Source: a bacterium
GTDB lineage: Bacteria > Patescibacteriota > Patescibacteriia > UBA2591 > MWDC01
Direction: 5' to 3'
Assembly: GCA_021158435.1 (NCBI GenBank)
Contig: JAGGUQ010000010.1
Coordinates: 1-45,492 of the forward strand
DNA length: 45,492 nucleotides
Part shown: in pieces, positions 8,329 to 19,293 of the stretch
Layout of the letters: every line of letters begins with the position of its first letter
How positions within the stretch are numbered: position 1 is the first letter of the stretch
Made by a program: the position numbers and the translations under genes
The notes under the pieces: generated by a model
Told to the model about the DNA's origin: nothing
Databases searched by the model: none
What the model saw: only the letters and a program-made list of their open reading frames with translations

Positions 8329-9642
8329 ATGAGTAGAAAAACTATCAAAATATCTTCAGACAATCCAAGAGTAGAAAAAAAAGTAAAAATTAAAGCCTCA
8401 AAAAGGACTAAAGCAAAAAATTTAAAAAGAACAAAAACAAGAAGTAAAAAAAAGGCATTAAAGGAAACAAAAAATACTAAAAGTGGCAAAGAAGTAAAGA
8501 ATTTTGGGTTGAAAATAAAGGTAATTGGTGTAGGTGGCGCTGGAGGAAATATCTTAACTCGTCTTAAGAAAAAAAGGACGAGTGGTTTGGAATACATAGC
8601 AGTTAATACTGATAAACAAGATTTAAAGTCTTTACCTCGTTCCATAAAAAAAATAGTAATTGGCAAGAGCGTAACAAAAGGATTAGGAGCAGGAATGAAT
8701 CCTGCTTTAGGGAGAGCTTCAGCTGAAACAGATAAAGATTTGTTGGCAGATGTAATAAAAGGGGCGGATATTCTTTTTCTTATTGCTGGTTTTGGAGGAG
8801 GGACTGGCACAGGAGCTACCCCAGTAATTGCTGAAATAGCTAGGCAATTAGGTATTTTAACAGTTGTTTTGCTAACTAAACCTTTTAGTTTTGAGGGTAA
8901 AGAAAGGAGTTTAATTGCTGAAAATGGGTTAAAAGAGGTAGTAAATTCAGCTGATACTGTTATAGCTATTTCTAATGATCAACTATTTAAAAACTTACCT
9001 GCTGGAGTTTCCTTAATTAAAGGATTTGAATTAGCTGATAGTGTTTTTACTAACGGTATTTTAGGTGTATTTGAATCGCTAATTCAACCTGGATTAATTA
9101 ATTTAGATTTTGCTGATTTAAGAGCAATTTTGGAAAAAGGAGGTCCAGGAATTTTAAGTGTTGGAATAGGAGAGGGAGATAATAGGAAGGAAAAGGCTTT
9201 GAAAAGTTTAATGAAAGGCATCCCTCCAGAATTTTCTCTTTCAAATAGCAAAAAGATATTTTATTTGATTAGTCATGGTCCTGATATTAGTTTTGATGAA
9301 ATTAAAGAAGTAATAGAAAAGATAAGCCAGGAGGTTAACCCTGAAGCAAAAGTTATTTTTGGACTTTGTGTTGATAATTCTTTATCTTCAAAAATTAAAG
9401 TTGTTTTAATTGCCACTTCATTTGAAGGAAGTAATAATTTCCAGTTCTCTTCAGCTAGGATCTCATCCTTTTCATTAACTAAGAATGAGAAACAAGAATT
9501 TTTAGATAGTAAAACTAAAGACAAAGAAAAACCAGTAGCTAATCAAGATAAAAGAAATAAAGAGGAGGAAAAAGAGTCTTTTTATAGCAGTGAATTAGAT
9601 ATTCCTGCTTTTATTCGTCGTCGTTTGCATAAACAAAGATAA
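8329..9642 (+). CDS. ftsZ: cell division protein FtsZ with basic N-terminal extension
   Basis: IKVIGVGGAGGN, tubulin signature FGGGTGTGA, C-terminal LDIPAFIRRR peptide. Confidence 0.94.
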   Translation: MSRKTIKISSDNPRVEKKVKIKASKRTKAKNLKRTKTRSKKKALKETKNTKSGKEVKNFGLKIKVIGVGGAGGNILTRLKKKRTSGLEYIAVNTDKQDLKSLPRSIKKIVIGKSVTKGLGAGMNPALGRASAETDKDLLADVIKGADILFLIAGFGGGTGTGATPVIAEIARQLGILTVVLLTKPFSFEGKERSLIAENGLKEVVNSADTVIAISNDQLFKNLPAGVSLIKGFELADSVFTNGILGVFESLIQPGLINLDFADLRAILEKGGPGILSVGIGEGDNRKEKALKSLMKGIPPEFSLSNSKKIFYLISHGPDISFDEIKEVIEKISQEVNPEAKVIFGLCVDNSLSSKIKVVLIATSFEGSNNFQFSSARISSFSLTKNEKQEFLDSKTKDKEKPVANQDKRNKEEEKESFYSSELDIPAFIRRRLHKQR

Positions 9643-11652
<2,010 letters not shown>

Positions 11653-11672
11653 AGTAATATAATTTTTAAATT

Positions 11673-12605
11673 ATGTTTGATGTTGCTTGTATTGGCGGAA
11701 TAGTTCAGGATATTATTTTATTTACAGACAAAGAAAAAATAGTTAATTCTCATGATGTTTTAGCCAAACAACTTTTTTGTTTAGAATCAGGAGCAAAGTT
11801 TTATCTAAAAGAATGTTATTTTACCCCAGGCGGAGGAGCAGCGAATATTGCTGTAGGTTTGTCTCGCTTAGGCTTAAAAGCAACAATTGTGGGTAGAGTA
11901 GGTAATGATGAATTTGCTAAGGATATTTTGAAACAATTAAAAAAACAAAAGGTTGACTTAAGTTTTGTTCAAAAGGATGAAACTCAAAAAACAGGATTTT
12001 CTTTTATTTTAAGCTCAAAACAAACAGGAGAACAGATTATTTTTTCTTTTCGCGGGGCAAATAACAATTTAAAAGTTCCTTCTAAAGGAATAAAAGCAAA
12101 ATGGTTTGTTGTTTCTTCTTTAAGTTTTTCCAATTGGCAAAAAATTTTTAACTTTGTCCTTAGGCAAAAGAAACCTATTTTATGGAATCCAGGATTTGTT
12201 CAATTTAGTAGTGATTTACCTATTTTTTTGAAATTTATAGATAAGGTTCAAATTTTTGTTGTTAATGAAGATGAAGCCAGAGAAATAGTTTTTAGAACTA
12301 CTAAAAGAAAGAATTTTTCTATTAAGGAGGTTTTAAAAATAATTAATTCATTAGGCCCAAATATAGTCGTGATAACTCAAGGATGTAAAGGAGCTCGAGC
12401 TTTTGATGGGAGAAATTTTTATCATTGTCCAGCTAAAAAGATAAAAGTTGTTCAAAGTACAGGAGCAGGGGATGCTTTTATTAGCGGTTTTCTTGCAGAA
12501 TATATTAAAAAGGCTTGTATTTATGGAGCTTTAGAAAAGGGGATTGTTAATAGTGGGGCTGTATTATCTAAAATAGGGGCTCAAAATGGCTTATTAAAAA
12601 AATAA
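11673..12605 (+). CDS. PfkB-family carbohydrate/nucleoside kinase
   Basis: PGGGAANIAVGLSRLG and STGAGDAFISGF signatures. Confidence 0.92.
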   Translation: MFDVACIGGIVQDIILFTDKEKIVNSHDVLAKQLFCLESGAKFYLKECYFTPGGGAANIAVGLSRLGLKATIVGRVGNDEFAKDILKQLKKQKVDLSFVQKDETQKTGFSFILSSKQTGEQIIFSFRGANNNLKVPSKGIKAKWFVVSSLSFSNWQKIFNFVLRQKKPILWNPGFVQFSSDLPIFLKFIDKVQIFVVNEDEAREIVFRTTKRKNFSIKEVLKIINSLGPNIVVITQGCKGARAFDGRNFYHCPAKKIKVVQSTGAGDAFISGFLAEYIKKACIYGALEKGIVNSGAVLSKIGAQNGLLKK

Positions 12606-12609
12606 TTTT

Positions 12610-13200
12610 ATGGCTAAACAAATCAAATTTCCTGTAATAGTTGAAGTTTCAGCTCGCCATGTTCATCTGAAAAAGAGAGATTTAGAAAAACTTTTTGGTA
12701 AAGGATACAAGCTAAGGAAATTTAAATTTCTTTCTCAGCCTGGAGAATTTGCATCTAAAGAAACAGTAACCATTTACGGTGAAAAGGGCTTTTTTGAAGA
12801 AGTGAGAGTTATTGGTCCTGTTAGGGATTATACCCAAGTAGAAATTTCACAAACAGATGCATATTTTTTAGGGATAAAAGCTCCTTTTAGGCTTTCTGGT
12901 GATTTAAAGAATGCAGGCAAATGTGTAATTAAGGGCCCTAAAGGAAGTATTAGGGTTTCATCAGGGGTTATTATCCCTTTAAGACATTTACATTGTCCAG
13001 AATCTTTTGCCAGGAGATATAATTTAAAAAGGAAAAAATTTGTTAGTTTAGAAATAAAAAATAGTTTAAGGCCAGTGGTTTTTTATAAGGTTTATTTGAG
13101 GATTAGCCCGAACTATAAATTAGCTGTTCATCTGGATACAGATGAAGGCAATGCAGCTGGAATTAATAAAGCATCCAAGGGAATAGTTTGTCTTAATTAG
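12610..13200 (+). CDS. pduL: PduL-type phosphate acyltransferase
   Basis: VIVEVSARHVHLKKRDLEKLFG, GPVRDYTQVEISQTDA, PLRHLHCP. Confidence 0.9.
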   Translation: MAKQIKFPVIVEVSARHVHLKKRDLEKLFGKGYKLRKFKFLSQPGEFASKETVTIYGEKGFFEEVRVIGPVRDYTQVEISQTDAYFLGIKAPFRLSGDLKNAGKCVIKGPKGSIRVSSGVIIPLRHLHCPESFARRYNLKRKKFVSLEIKNSLRPVVFYKVYLRISPNYKLAVHLDTDEGNAAGINKASKGIVCLN

Positions 13201-13211
13201 TTTGTTTTTAA

Positions 13212-13279
13212 AAACCAGGCATAATAAATTTTAGGGATTAAAAGCCAGGCAGTAAGTTTTAGAGCCTGGTTTATTTTAG
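13212..13279 (+). terminator. terminator-like inverted repeat with a duplicated 5' arm
   Basis: AAACCAGGC (13212-13220) and CCAGGC (13245-13250) can each pair with GCCTGGTTT (13264-13272), followed by TTATTTTAG. Confidence 0.55.
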
Positions 13280-13280
13280 T

Positions 13281-13336
13281 TGATCCCAGAGGTAGACTTC
13301 TTAATCCCGGAGGCAGTCTCCGGAGGCAGACTCCGG
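13281..13336 (+). repeat. short degenerate tandem/palindromic repeat
   Basis: CCCAGAGGTAGACT / CCCGGAGGCAGTCT / CCGGAGGCAGACT / CCGG; forms overlapping CCGGAG-n5-CTCCGG hairpins. Confidence 0.7.
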
Positions 13337-13358
13337 CAACTCTTTGGCAAAATTAATA

Positions 13359-13432
13359 TCGGGATGGTGGGATTTGCACCCACGATCTCCACGTCCCGAA
13401 CGTGGCGCATTAGGCTGCTATGCTACATCCCG
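13359..13432 (-). tRNA. tRNA-Pro (anticodon CGG), CCA not encoded
   Basis: Minus strand folds as CGGGATG TA GCAT AGCAGCCTA ATGC G CCACG TTCGGGA CGTGG AGATC GTGGG TGCAAAT CCCAC CATCCCG A; all stems perfect. Confidence 0.93.
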
Positions 13433-13547
13433 TTAATATTTATTATATTATTTCAATTCTTAAGGTCAATTTGTTTATTTTCATTTTGATTTTTTTGTGA
13501 TAGAATATTACTATAAAAATTTAACTACATTTCTAATTTTTTTTAAT

Positions 13548-14618
13548 ATGTCTGTCCGCATTGGGATTGTTGGTTTGCCTAATGTTGGTAAATCAACTTT
13601 GTTTCAACTAATTACCAAAAAGCAAGTGGATATAGCTAATTATCCTTTTTGTACAATTGATCCTAATGTTGGGGTTGTTGAGGTTATGGATGAGCGGGTT
13701 GATAAAATAGCTCAAATAGAAAATTCAAAAAGGAAGGTTTATTCAACAATAGAATTTTATGATATTGCTGGATTGGTTAAAGGAGCTAGCCAGGGGCAGG
13801 GATTAGGCAATCAATTCCTTTCTCATATTCGTGAAACTGACGCAATCTTATATGTATTAAGGGCTTTTTTGAGTGGTAGAATAGTTAACGTGCAATCAAG
13901 AGTAGACCCAATTGCTGAAAAAGAAATTCTTGAAACAGAACTAATCCTCAAAGATTTGGAGACAATAGAAAAAAGAGTAGAAAAATTAAAAAAAACAGTT
14001 CAGATAAAAGAAAACAAAGAAGAGAAAAAAGAGTTGAACATTCTTTTAAGGATTAGAGATTCTTTAGAAAAAGGAATAATTTTAAAACAAAGTGATTTTG
14101 ACGAACAAGAACAAAAAATAGTTAAGAGCTTTCAATTTTTGACAACTAAGCCAAGATTCTTTTTATTAAACGGTAAACAAGAGGAAATTTCTCCAGAGGT
14201 TATTGAGGAGTTTAAAAAAATGAAGGAGGACTTTTTAATTATGGATGTTTTAAGTGAATTTGAGTTAAGCAGTTTGAATTCTGAGGAACGCGAAGAGTTG
14301 TGTTTAAAAAGTGAAAGCAGCATAGATATTTTAATAAAAAAGGCTTTTAATGTTTTAGATTTGATAACTTTTCTTACTACTGGTCCAGATGAATCTAGAG
14401 CTTGGGCAATTAAAAGAGGAACGAAAATTCCTCAAGCAGGAGGGATTATTCATAGTGATTTTGAGAAGTATTTTATTAAGGCAGAGGTTATTAGTTTTGA
14501 AGATTTATTACAAGCAGGAGGGTATTCTGAGGCAAGAGAAAAGGGTTTAGTAAAAATAGTTGGTAAGGATTATGTAGTTCAGGATGGAGATGTTATTGAA
14601 ATAAAACACAGCGCTTAA
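13548..14618 (+). CDS. ychF: redox-regulated ATPase / Obg-like GTPase YchF
   Basis: RIGIVGLPNVGKSTLFQLIT, NYPFCTIDPNVG, AGLVKGASQGQGLGNQFL; ATG 13548 preferred over the GTG at 13497. Confidence 0.95.
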   Translation: MSVRIGIVGLPNVGKSTLFQLITKKQVDIANYPFCTIDPNVGVVEVMDERVDKIAQIENSKRKVYSTIEFYDIAGLVKGASQGQGLGNQFLSHIRETDAILYVLRAFLSGRIVNVQSRVDPIAEKEILETELILKDLETIEKRVEKLKKTVQIKENKEEKKELNILLRIRDSLEKGIILKQSDFDEQEQKIVKSFQFLTTKPRFFLLNGKQEEISPEVIEEFKKMKEDFLIMDVLSEFELSSLNSEEREELCLKSESSIDILIKKAFNVLDLITFLTTGPDESRAWAIKRGTKIPQAGGIIHSDFEKYFIKAEVISFEDLLQAGGYSEAREKGLVKIVGKDYVVQDGDVIEIKHSA

Positions 14619-14635
14619 TTAAAAGCTTATATTGT

Positions 14636-16831
14636 ATGAGGAAGGATTGGCAAAATTTATTATTAAAAATAATTTACTTTGGTAATATTTTAATTTTATT
14701 CCTGCCTCTTTTAGTCTTAAAAAAGACAATTTTCCCTTTTGTTTTTCCAAAAGTCATATTTTTTAGGATTATTGTAGAGATAATTTTTTTCCTTTGGTTG
14801 GGATTAGCTTTATTATATAATAAAGAATTCAGACCGAATTTAAGAAATCCTTTAGTTCTTAGTTTAAGTATTTTTATTTTTGCTCTTGTTCTTTCAGGAA
14901 TCTTTGGGTTAGATGTTTATCGCTCTTTTTTTTCCAATCAAGAAAGAATGACTGGAGTGATTACCTGGATTCATTTTTGGTTATGGTTCTTGGTTTTAAT
15001 TTCAGTAATTAAAACTCAGAAACAGATTAAATTTCTAATCTGGGCTAGTTTAGTAGTTTGTTTCTTAGTTGGGATTTATGGCTTGGGACAAAAATTAGGC
15101 CTTCAGTTTTTAATTAAGCAGGATCAGGCTCGCTTATGTTCTACTTTGGGAAATCCGATTTTTGTTGGGGCTTATGCCTTAATTAATTTTTTTCTTGCTT
15201 GTTTTATTTTTGTTGAAGAAAAAACTAAGTGGAGATTCTTGGCCTTATTTTTTGCGCTTTTTAGTTTTTTGATTATTCTTTTGTCTGCTTCACGGGGAGT
15301 AATCCTGTCTTTAATAATTGGTTTGATTTTGTGCTTAGGTTTATTGGTTTTTCAGATAAAAAACAGAAAAAAAAGAATTATTTTAGGATTGGTTTTTATT
15401 GGCGCAATTATTGTTTTAACTGCGGGAATTATTTTGATTCAAGGTAGGAATTTTGCCCATAGTCCTGTTTTTTTGCAGAGAATTTCTCATTTAATGGCTA
15501 GTGCCCAAGATAGATTAAATGCCTGGGAAATGGGTATTAATGGTTTTTTAGAAAGGCCTGTTTTAGGCTGGGGATGGGAGAATTACAATTTAATTTATAA
15601 TAAGTATTACAACCCTTCATATTTAAAAAAGGGCCTAGGTGCAACCTGGTTCGACCATTCTCACAATCAGTTAATAGATATTTTAAGCTTAAGTGGGATT
15701 ATTGGGTTTTTCTCTTATTTGCTTATTTTTCTTAGTGTTTTTTGGATTTGGAGGCAGAACAAAAATAAAAAAAGTATTAATTTCTTGCTTAGTTTAGTTG
15801 TTGCTTATTTTATTCAGAATATTTTTGTTTTTGATACACCAGCTCCTTTAATTGGCTTTTTCTTTAGTTTAGCTGTTTTTTATTTAGTCTCTGATAAAAA
15901 TAAAAGAGAGCAAGTAAGCAAAGTCCCTGTTGACAACAGAGAAACAAAGCAGATTAACCTTCCTTTACCTATTTTTGTTCTTTTTTCTTTAATTGTTTTA
16001 ATTTTCTGCTTGTGGAATTTTAACATTTTACCTTTGATAAAATCTTGTCAAGGCTATCAGGCAACGCAGATATCTAAAATTGATCTAGAAAGGGGATTGG
16101 CTTGGTTTTCTAAGTCATTAAATAGCACATCTTTTACTAATCCAGAAATAAGATGCCTTTTAAGCGAAGCTGTTTCTAAGAATATAAATCCGGAAAATAA
16201 AGATATTTATAATTCTGGTTTAAGTTTTGCTATTCAAGAAATGAAAAAGAATGTTGAAGAACATCCTTTAGATGCTCGTTATTGGCTTTATTTAGGAGAA
16301 CTATACGGATTGGCTGCATCTTTGGATAAAGAAAATCTCAGTTTAGCAGAAAGCAGTTTAAAAAAGGCATTAGAGCTTTCCCCACAAAGACAAGAAATAT
16401 ATTATGCTTTAAGCCGAATTAGCATTTTAAAAAAAGATTTTGATAAAGCATTAGATTTAGCAAGAAAAGCTGTAATTTTACAAGGAGATATTGGTATGTC
16501 TTGGTGGAATTTAGGAATTATTTATCTGCTTTCTGGAAAAGAAGAAGAATCTGGAAAAATTTTTGAAAAAGCTGTTTGGGGCAAGCATTATTATGAGCCA
16601 GGCTATGATAAATATATAGCTCAGATTTATCAAAAAGCAGGAGATTATGGAAAAGCCCTTTATTTCTGTGATAAATTGTTTAAAAATTCTCCTGATGACG
16701 TTCAGGGACAGGTTTTTTGTGTTTTTCTTGCTAAACAAGGAGGGAACAGCGAAAAATTAAGTTCTTATTTATCAAAAATACAGGAGAAGCATGAAGATTT
16801 AGCAAGGCAACTAAAAGCACAAATCCAATGA
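14636..16831 (+). CDS. O-antigen ligase (Wzy/WaaL-like) polytopic membrane protein with C-terminal TPRs
   Basis: About 12 hydrophobic helices, GRPVLGWGWENY-type motif (ERPVLGWGWENYN), DHSHNQLIDILSLSGIIG, TPR repeats. Confidence 0.85.
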   Translation: MRKDWQNLLLKIIYFGNILILFLPLLVLKKTIFPFVFPKVIFFRIIVEIIFFLWLGLALLYNKEFRPNLRNPLVLSLSIFIFALVLSGIFGLDVYRSFFSNQERMTGVITWIHFWLWFLVLISVIKTQKQIKFLIWASLVVCFLVGIYGLGQKLGLQFLIKQDQARLCSTLGNPIFVGAYALINFFLACFIFVEEKTKWRFLALFFALFSFLIILLSASRGVILSLIIGLILCLGLLVFQIKNRKKRIILGLVFIGAIIVLTAGIILIQGRNFAHSPVFLQRISHLMASAQDRLNAWEMGINGFLERPVLGWGWENYNLIYNKYYNPSYLKKGLGATWFDHSHNQLIDILSLSGIIGFFSYLLIFLSVFWIWRQNKNKKSINFLLSLVVAYFIQNIFVFDTPAPLIGFFFSLAVFYLVSDKNKREQVSKVPVDNRETKQINLPLPIFVLFSLIVLIFCLWNFNILPLIKSCQGYQATQISKIDLERGLAWFSKSLNSTSFTNPEIRCLLSEAVSKNINPENKDIYNSGLSFAIQEMKKNVEEHPLDARYWLYLGELYGLAASLDKENLSLAESSLKKALELSPQRQEIYYALSRISILKKDFDKALDLARKAVILQGDIGMSWWNLGIIYLLSGKEEESGKIFEKAVWGKHYYEPGYDKYIAQIYQKAGDYGKALYFCDKLFKNSPDDVQGQVFCVFLAKQGGNSEKLSSYLSKIQEKHEDLARQLKAQIQ

Positions 16832-18021
16832 TGAAATCTGTTAAAATATTAAAAAATTTAAAAAATAAAAGAGCTTTAGTTAGGGTAGATTTTAATTTTA
16901 CTTTAAGAAATGGCCTGCCTTTAGATAGTTTTCGTTTAAAAGCAAGTTTGCCTACTTTAAAGTTGCTTGCCCAGAAAAAAGCGAAGGTTATTTTAATTAG
17001 TCATTTAGGAAAACCCGAAAAAGAAGGGGAAAAGAAGAAATTAAGTTTTAAAAATTTAATTTCATGGCTTGCCCGTCAGGATAAAATTTTGAAGAGCCTA
17101 CAATTTATTGAAAATCCTTTTTCAGAAAGGGCAATTTCTCAAATTCATCAAGCTAAATCAGGGAGTTTTTTCCTTTTGGAAAACATTCGTTTTTGGCCTG
17201 AAGAAAAGCAAAATAATTTTGCTTTTTCTAAAAAACTATCTAAATTAGGAGACATTTATGTTAATGAAGCTTTCTCAGTTTGCCACAGGAAGCATTCTTC
17301 TATAGTTGGTTTGCCAAAATTTTTGCCAAGTTATGCTGGAATTCGTTTGCAAGAAGAAATAACAACTTTAAGGAATGTTTTAGAAAAACCAAAACACCCC
17401 TTTGTTTTAATCTCTGGAGGAGCTAAAATTTCTACAAAAATAGAGCTATTAAGAGGCTTTAAAAGAATAGCTGACTTCATTTTTATTGGCGGGGGTATTG
17501 CTAATACATTTCTTTTTAACAAAGGAATTAATGTTGGCTCTTCTTTTAAGGAAGAAATTAGCTTAGATTCCAGTTTATTAAAACAGAAAAATATTATCAT
17601 ACCTTTTGATGTGGTTATTTTGCAAAAAGATAAAGTAAGAAATATAAAAGTAAAAGATGTTAATTCTTTAAAAGGAGATTTTAAAATTTTAGATATCGGC
17701 AAAGAAAGTGTAGATTTTATTGTAGAAGCTATTAAAAAAGCAAAGATGATTATTTGGAATGGCCCCTTAGGTTATTTTGAGAAAAAGCCTTTTGATAAAG
17801 GAACCAAAAAAATAATTCAAGCACTTTTGCAAACTAAATCGAAGGTTATTCTTGGAGGAGGGGAGACAATTGTTTGTTTTAATCAAGTTAGGGATAATTT
17901 AGTTAAAAATTTAGTTAAAGCAAATCCCAATATTTTTATTTCAACAGGCGGGGGAGCAATGTTAGAATTTCTTTCAGGGAAACGACTTTGTGGAGTTAAG
18001 GCTTTAGAAAATTCAAGATAA
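16828..18021 (+). CDS. pgk: phosphoglycerate kinase
   Basis: RALVRVDFNFTL, LISHLGKP, NEAFSVCHRKHSSIVGLP, GGETI, STGGGAMLEFLSG. Confidence 0.96.
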   Translation: MMKSVKILKNLKNKRALVRVDFNFTLRNGLPLDSFRLKASLPTLKLLAQKKAKVILISHLGKPEKEGEKKKLSFKNLISWLARQDKILKSLQFIENPFSERAISQIHQAKSGSFFLLENIRFWPEEKQNNFAFSKKLSKLGDIYVNEAFSVCHRKHSSIVGLPKFLPSYAGIRLQEEITTLRNVLEKPKHPFVLISGGAKISTKIELLRGFKRIADFIFIGGGIANTFLFNKGINVGSSFKEEISLDSSLLKQKNIIIPFDVVILQKDKVRNIKVKDVNSLKGDFKILDIGKESVDFIVEAIKKAKMIIWNGPLGYFEKKPFDKGTKKIIQALLQTKSKVILGGGETIVCFNQVRDNLVKNLVKANPNIFISTGGGAMLEFLSGKRLCGVKALENSR

Positions 18022-18081
18022 AATTTTTTAAACATTATATCCCTCCCTTGACTTAAAAATTAGATTTATTAAATTTATTTC

Positions 18082-18093
18082 CAAAGGTCGTTT
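18082..18093 (+). promoter_or_regulatory. CAAAGGTCGTTT leader motif (also at 4329-4340)
   Basis: Exact 12-nt match upstream of two different genes, 39 and 37 nt before the ATG. Confidence 0.4.
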
Positions 18094-18120
18094 TGACATA
18101 TTTTAAAATTTAAATTGCTT

Positions 18121-18579
18121 ATGTTGCCTATTACAAAATGGGAACCTTTTAAAGAAATAGAGAGATTTTTTGATGAGGACTTTTGGCCATCTTTACCCAA
18201 AATTAGTTGGGATTTAGCTACAGACGTTTACAGAAAGGGCGGGAAAGTTTTTGTTGAGGTTAATTTGCCTGGGGTAGATCCAAATAAAATAGATATTTCA
18301 ATAGAAGATAATTACCTTAAAGTAAAAGGGTCAAGGGAAGAGAAAAAAGAAACAAAAAAAGGGGATTATTACAGAAAAGAAATAAAAAGAGGTAGTTTTG
18401 AAAGGGTTGTCTTATTGCCAGTAGAAGTGAAAAAAGATAAGGCAAAGGCAGAGTATAAAGGCGGAGTATTAAAGGTGGTAATTCCTGAAAAAGCGCCAAA
18501 AATGGGAAAAACAAAGAAAGTGAAAGTAGAAGTAAAGGACGAGAAAGCAAAAAGTGTTGGGAGAAAAAGCAAGAAATAA
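18121..18579 (+). CDS. Hsp20/alpha-crystallin small heat-shock protein
   Basis: DVYRKGGKVFVEVNLPGVDPNKIDISIEDNYLKVKGSREE...; GVLKVVIPEK; ATG at 18121 more likely than TTG 18115. Confidence 0.93.
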   Translation: MLPITKWEPFKEIERFFDEDFWPSLPKISWDLATDVYRKGGKVFVEVNLPGVDPNKIDISIEDNYLKVKGSREEKKETKKGDYYRKEIKRGSFERVVLLPVEVKKDKAKAEYKGGVLKVVIPEKAPKMGKTKKVKVEVKDEKAKSVGRKSKK

Positions 18580-18590
18580 TAGTTAGGGTA

Positions 18591-18619
18591 TTGACAAAAA
18601 AATTGATTTTTTGTATTTT
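18591..18619 (+). promoter_or_regulatory. promoter of rplJ-rplL
   Basis: TTGACA (18591-18596), 17-nt spacer, TATTTT (18614-18619). Confidence 0.6.
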
Positions 18620-18653
18620 AGAATAAATAAAGTAAAGTTCTTATAAATTAAAA

Positions 18654-18765
18654 CCAAAGAAAGCAGGGGGTTTAACCTTAAAAAACCTGCCGAGGTTATT
18701 TATGTATTTGTTTTAACTTTTTGTTTTAGTCAAATAAATATACCTGCTTTCTTTGGAAAGCAGGT
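18654..18765 (+). ncRNA. ribosomal protein L10 leader-like cis-regulatory RNA
   Basis: Position upstream of rplJ; CCAAAGAAAGCAGG (18654-18667) pairs perfectly with CCTGCTTTCTTTGG (18743-18756), which alternatively forms ACCTGCTTTC-tttg-GAAAGCAGGT (18742-18765). Confidence 0.75.
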
Positions 18766-18778
18766 AAAATTTATTATT

Positions 18779-19291
18779 ATGCCAAAAACACGCAAACAAA
18801 AAGAAAAAATTATAAAAGAATTAGAGGAAACCTTAACAAAGGCTAAGATTGTTTTATTTACAGACCATTATGGTTTATCAGCCAATGAATTGAATGAACT
18901 AAGGAGCAAGTTAAGGGAGAACAATTGTAAGTATCAAGTGATAAAAAAAACTCTTTTGTGTAAGGTTGTGAATGATAATTTAAAACAAAAAGTTGAGGAA
19001 TTACAAGGGGGCCTAGGTTTAGTTTTTGGACTTGAAGATGAAATTGTTCCAGTGAAAATAGCCAGTAAATTTGCTAAAGAAAAGCAGAATTTTAAGGTTC
19101 TTGGAGGGATTTGGGGGAACGAATATTTAGGAGAACAGGATGCAGCTGATCTAGCAAAATTACCCTCAAAACAAGAATTAACTGCTTTGCTTGTAGGAGG
19201 GTTAAAGGCTCCTTTAACTCGTTTTGTTGGAGATTTGAAGTCTAATTTAGTTAAATTGGTTTATATTTTAGATAGTTTAACAAAAAAGTAA
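18779..19291 (+). CDS. rplJ: 50S ribosomal protein L10
   Basis: L10 family sequence, followed by rplL. Confidence 0.95.
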   Translation: MPKTRKQKEKIIKELEETLTKAKIVLFTDHYGLSANELNELRSKLRENNCKYQVIKKTLLCKVVNDNLKQKVEELQGGLGLVFGLEDEIVPVKIASKFAKEKQNFKVLGGIWGNEYLGEQDAADLAKLPSKQELTALLVGGLKAPLTRFVGDLKSNLVKLVYILDSLTKK

Positions 19292-19293
19292 TT

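Noticed and set aside
7869-8810. Minus-strand ORFs antisense to ftsA/ftsZ (7869-8252, 8319-8810)
   Set aside because: Shadow ORFs of well-supported essential genes; compositional artefacts
13280-13489. 69-aa ORF
   Set aside because: Spans the repeat region and the antisense of tRNA-Pro; not a plausible protein
18317-18572. Minus-strand ORFs in hsp20
   Set aside because: Antisense to a recognised Hsp20 domain
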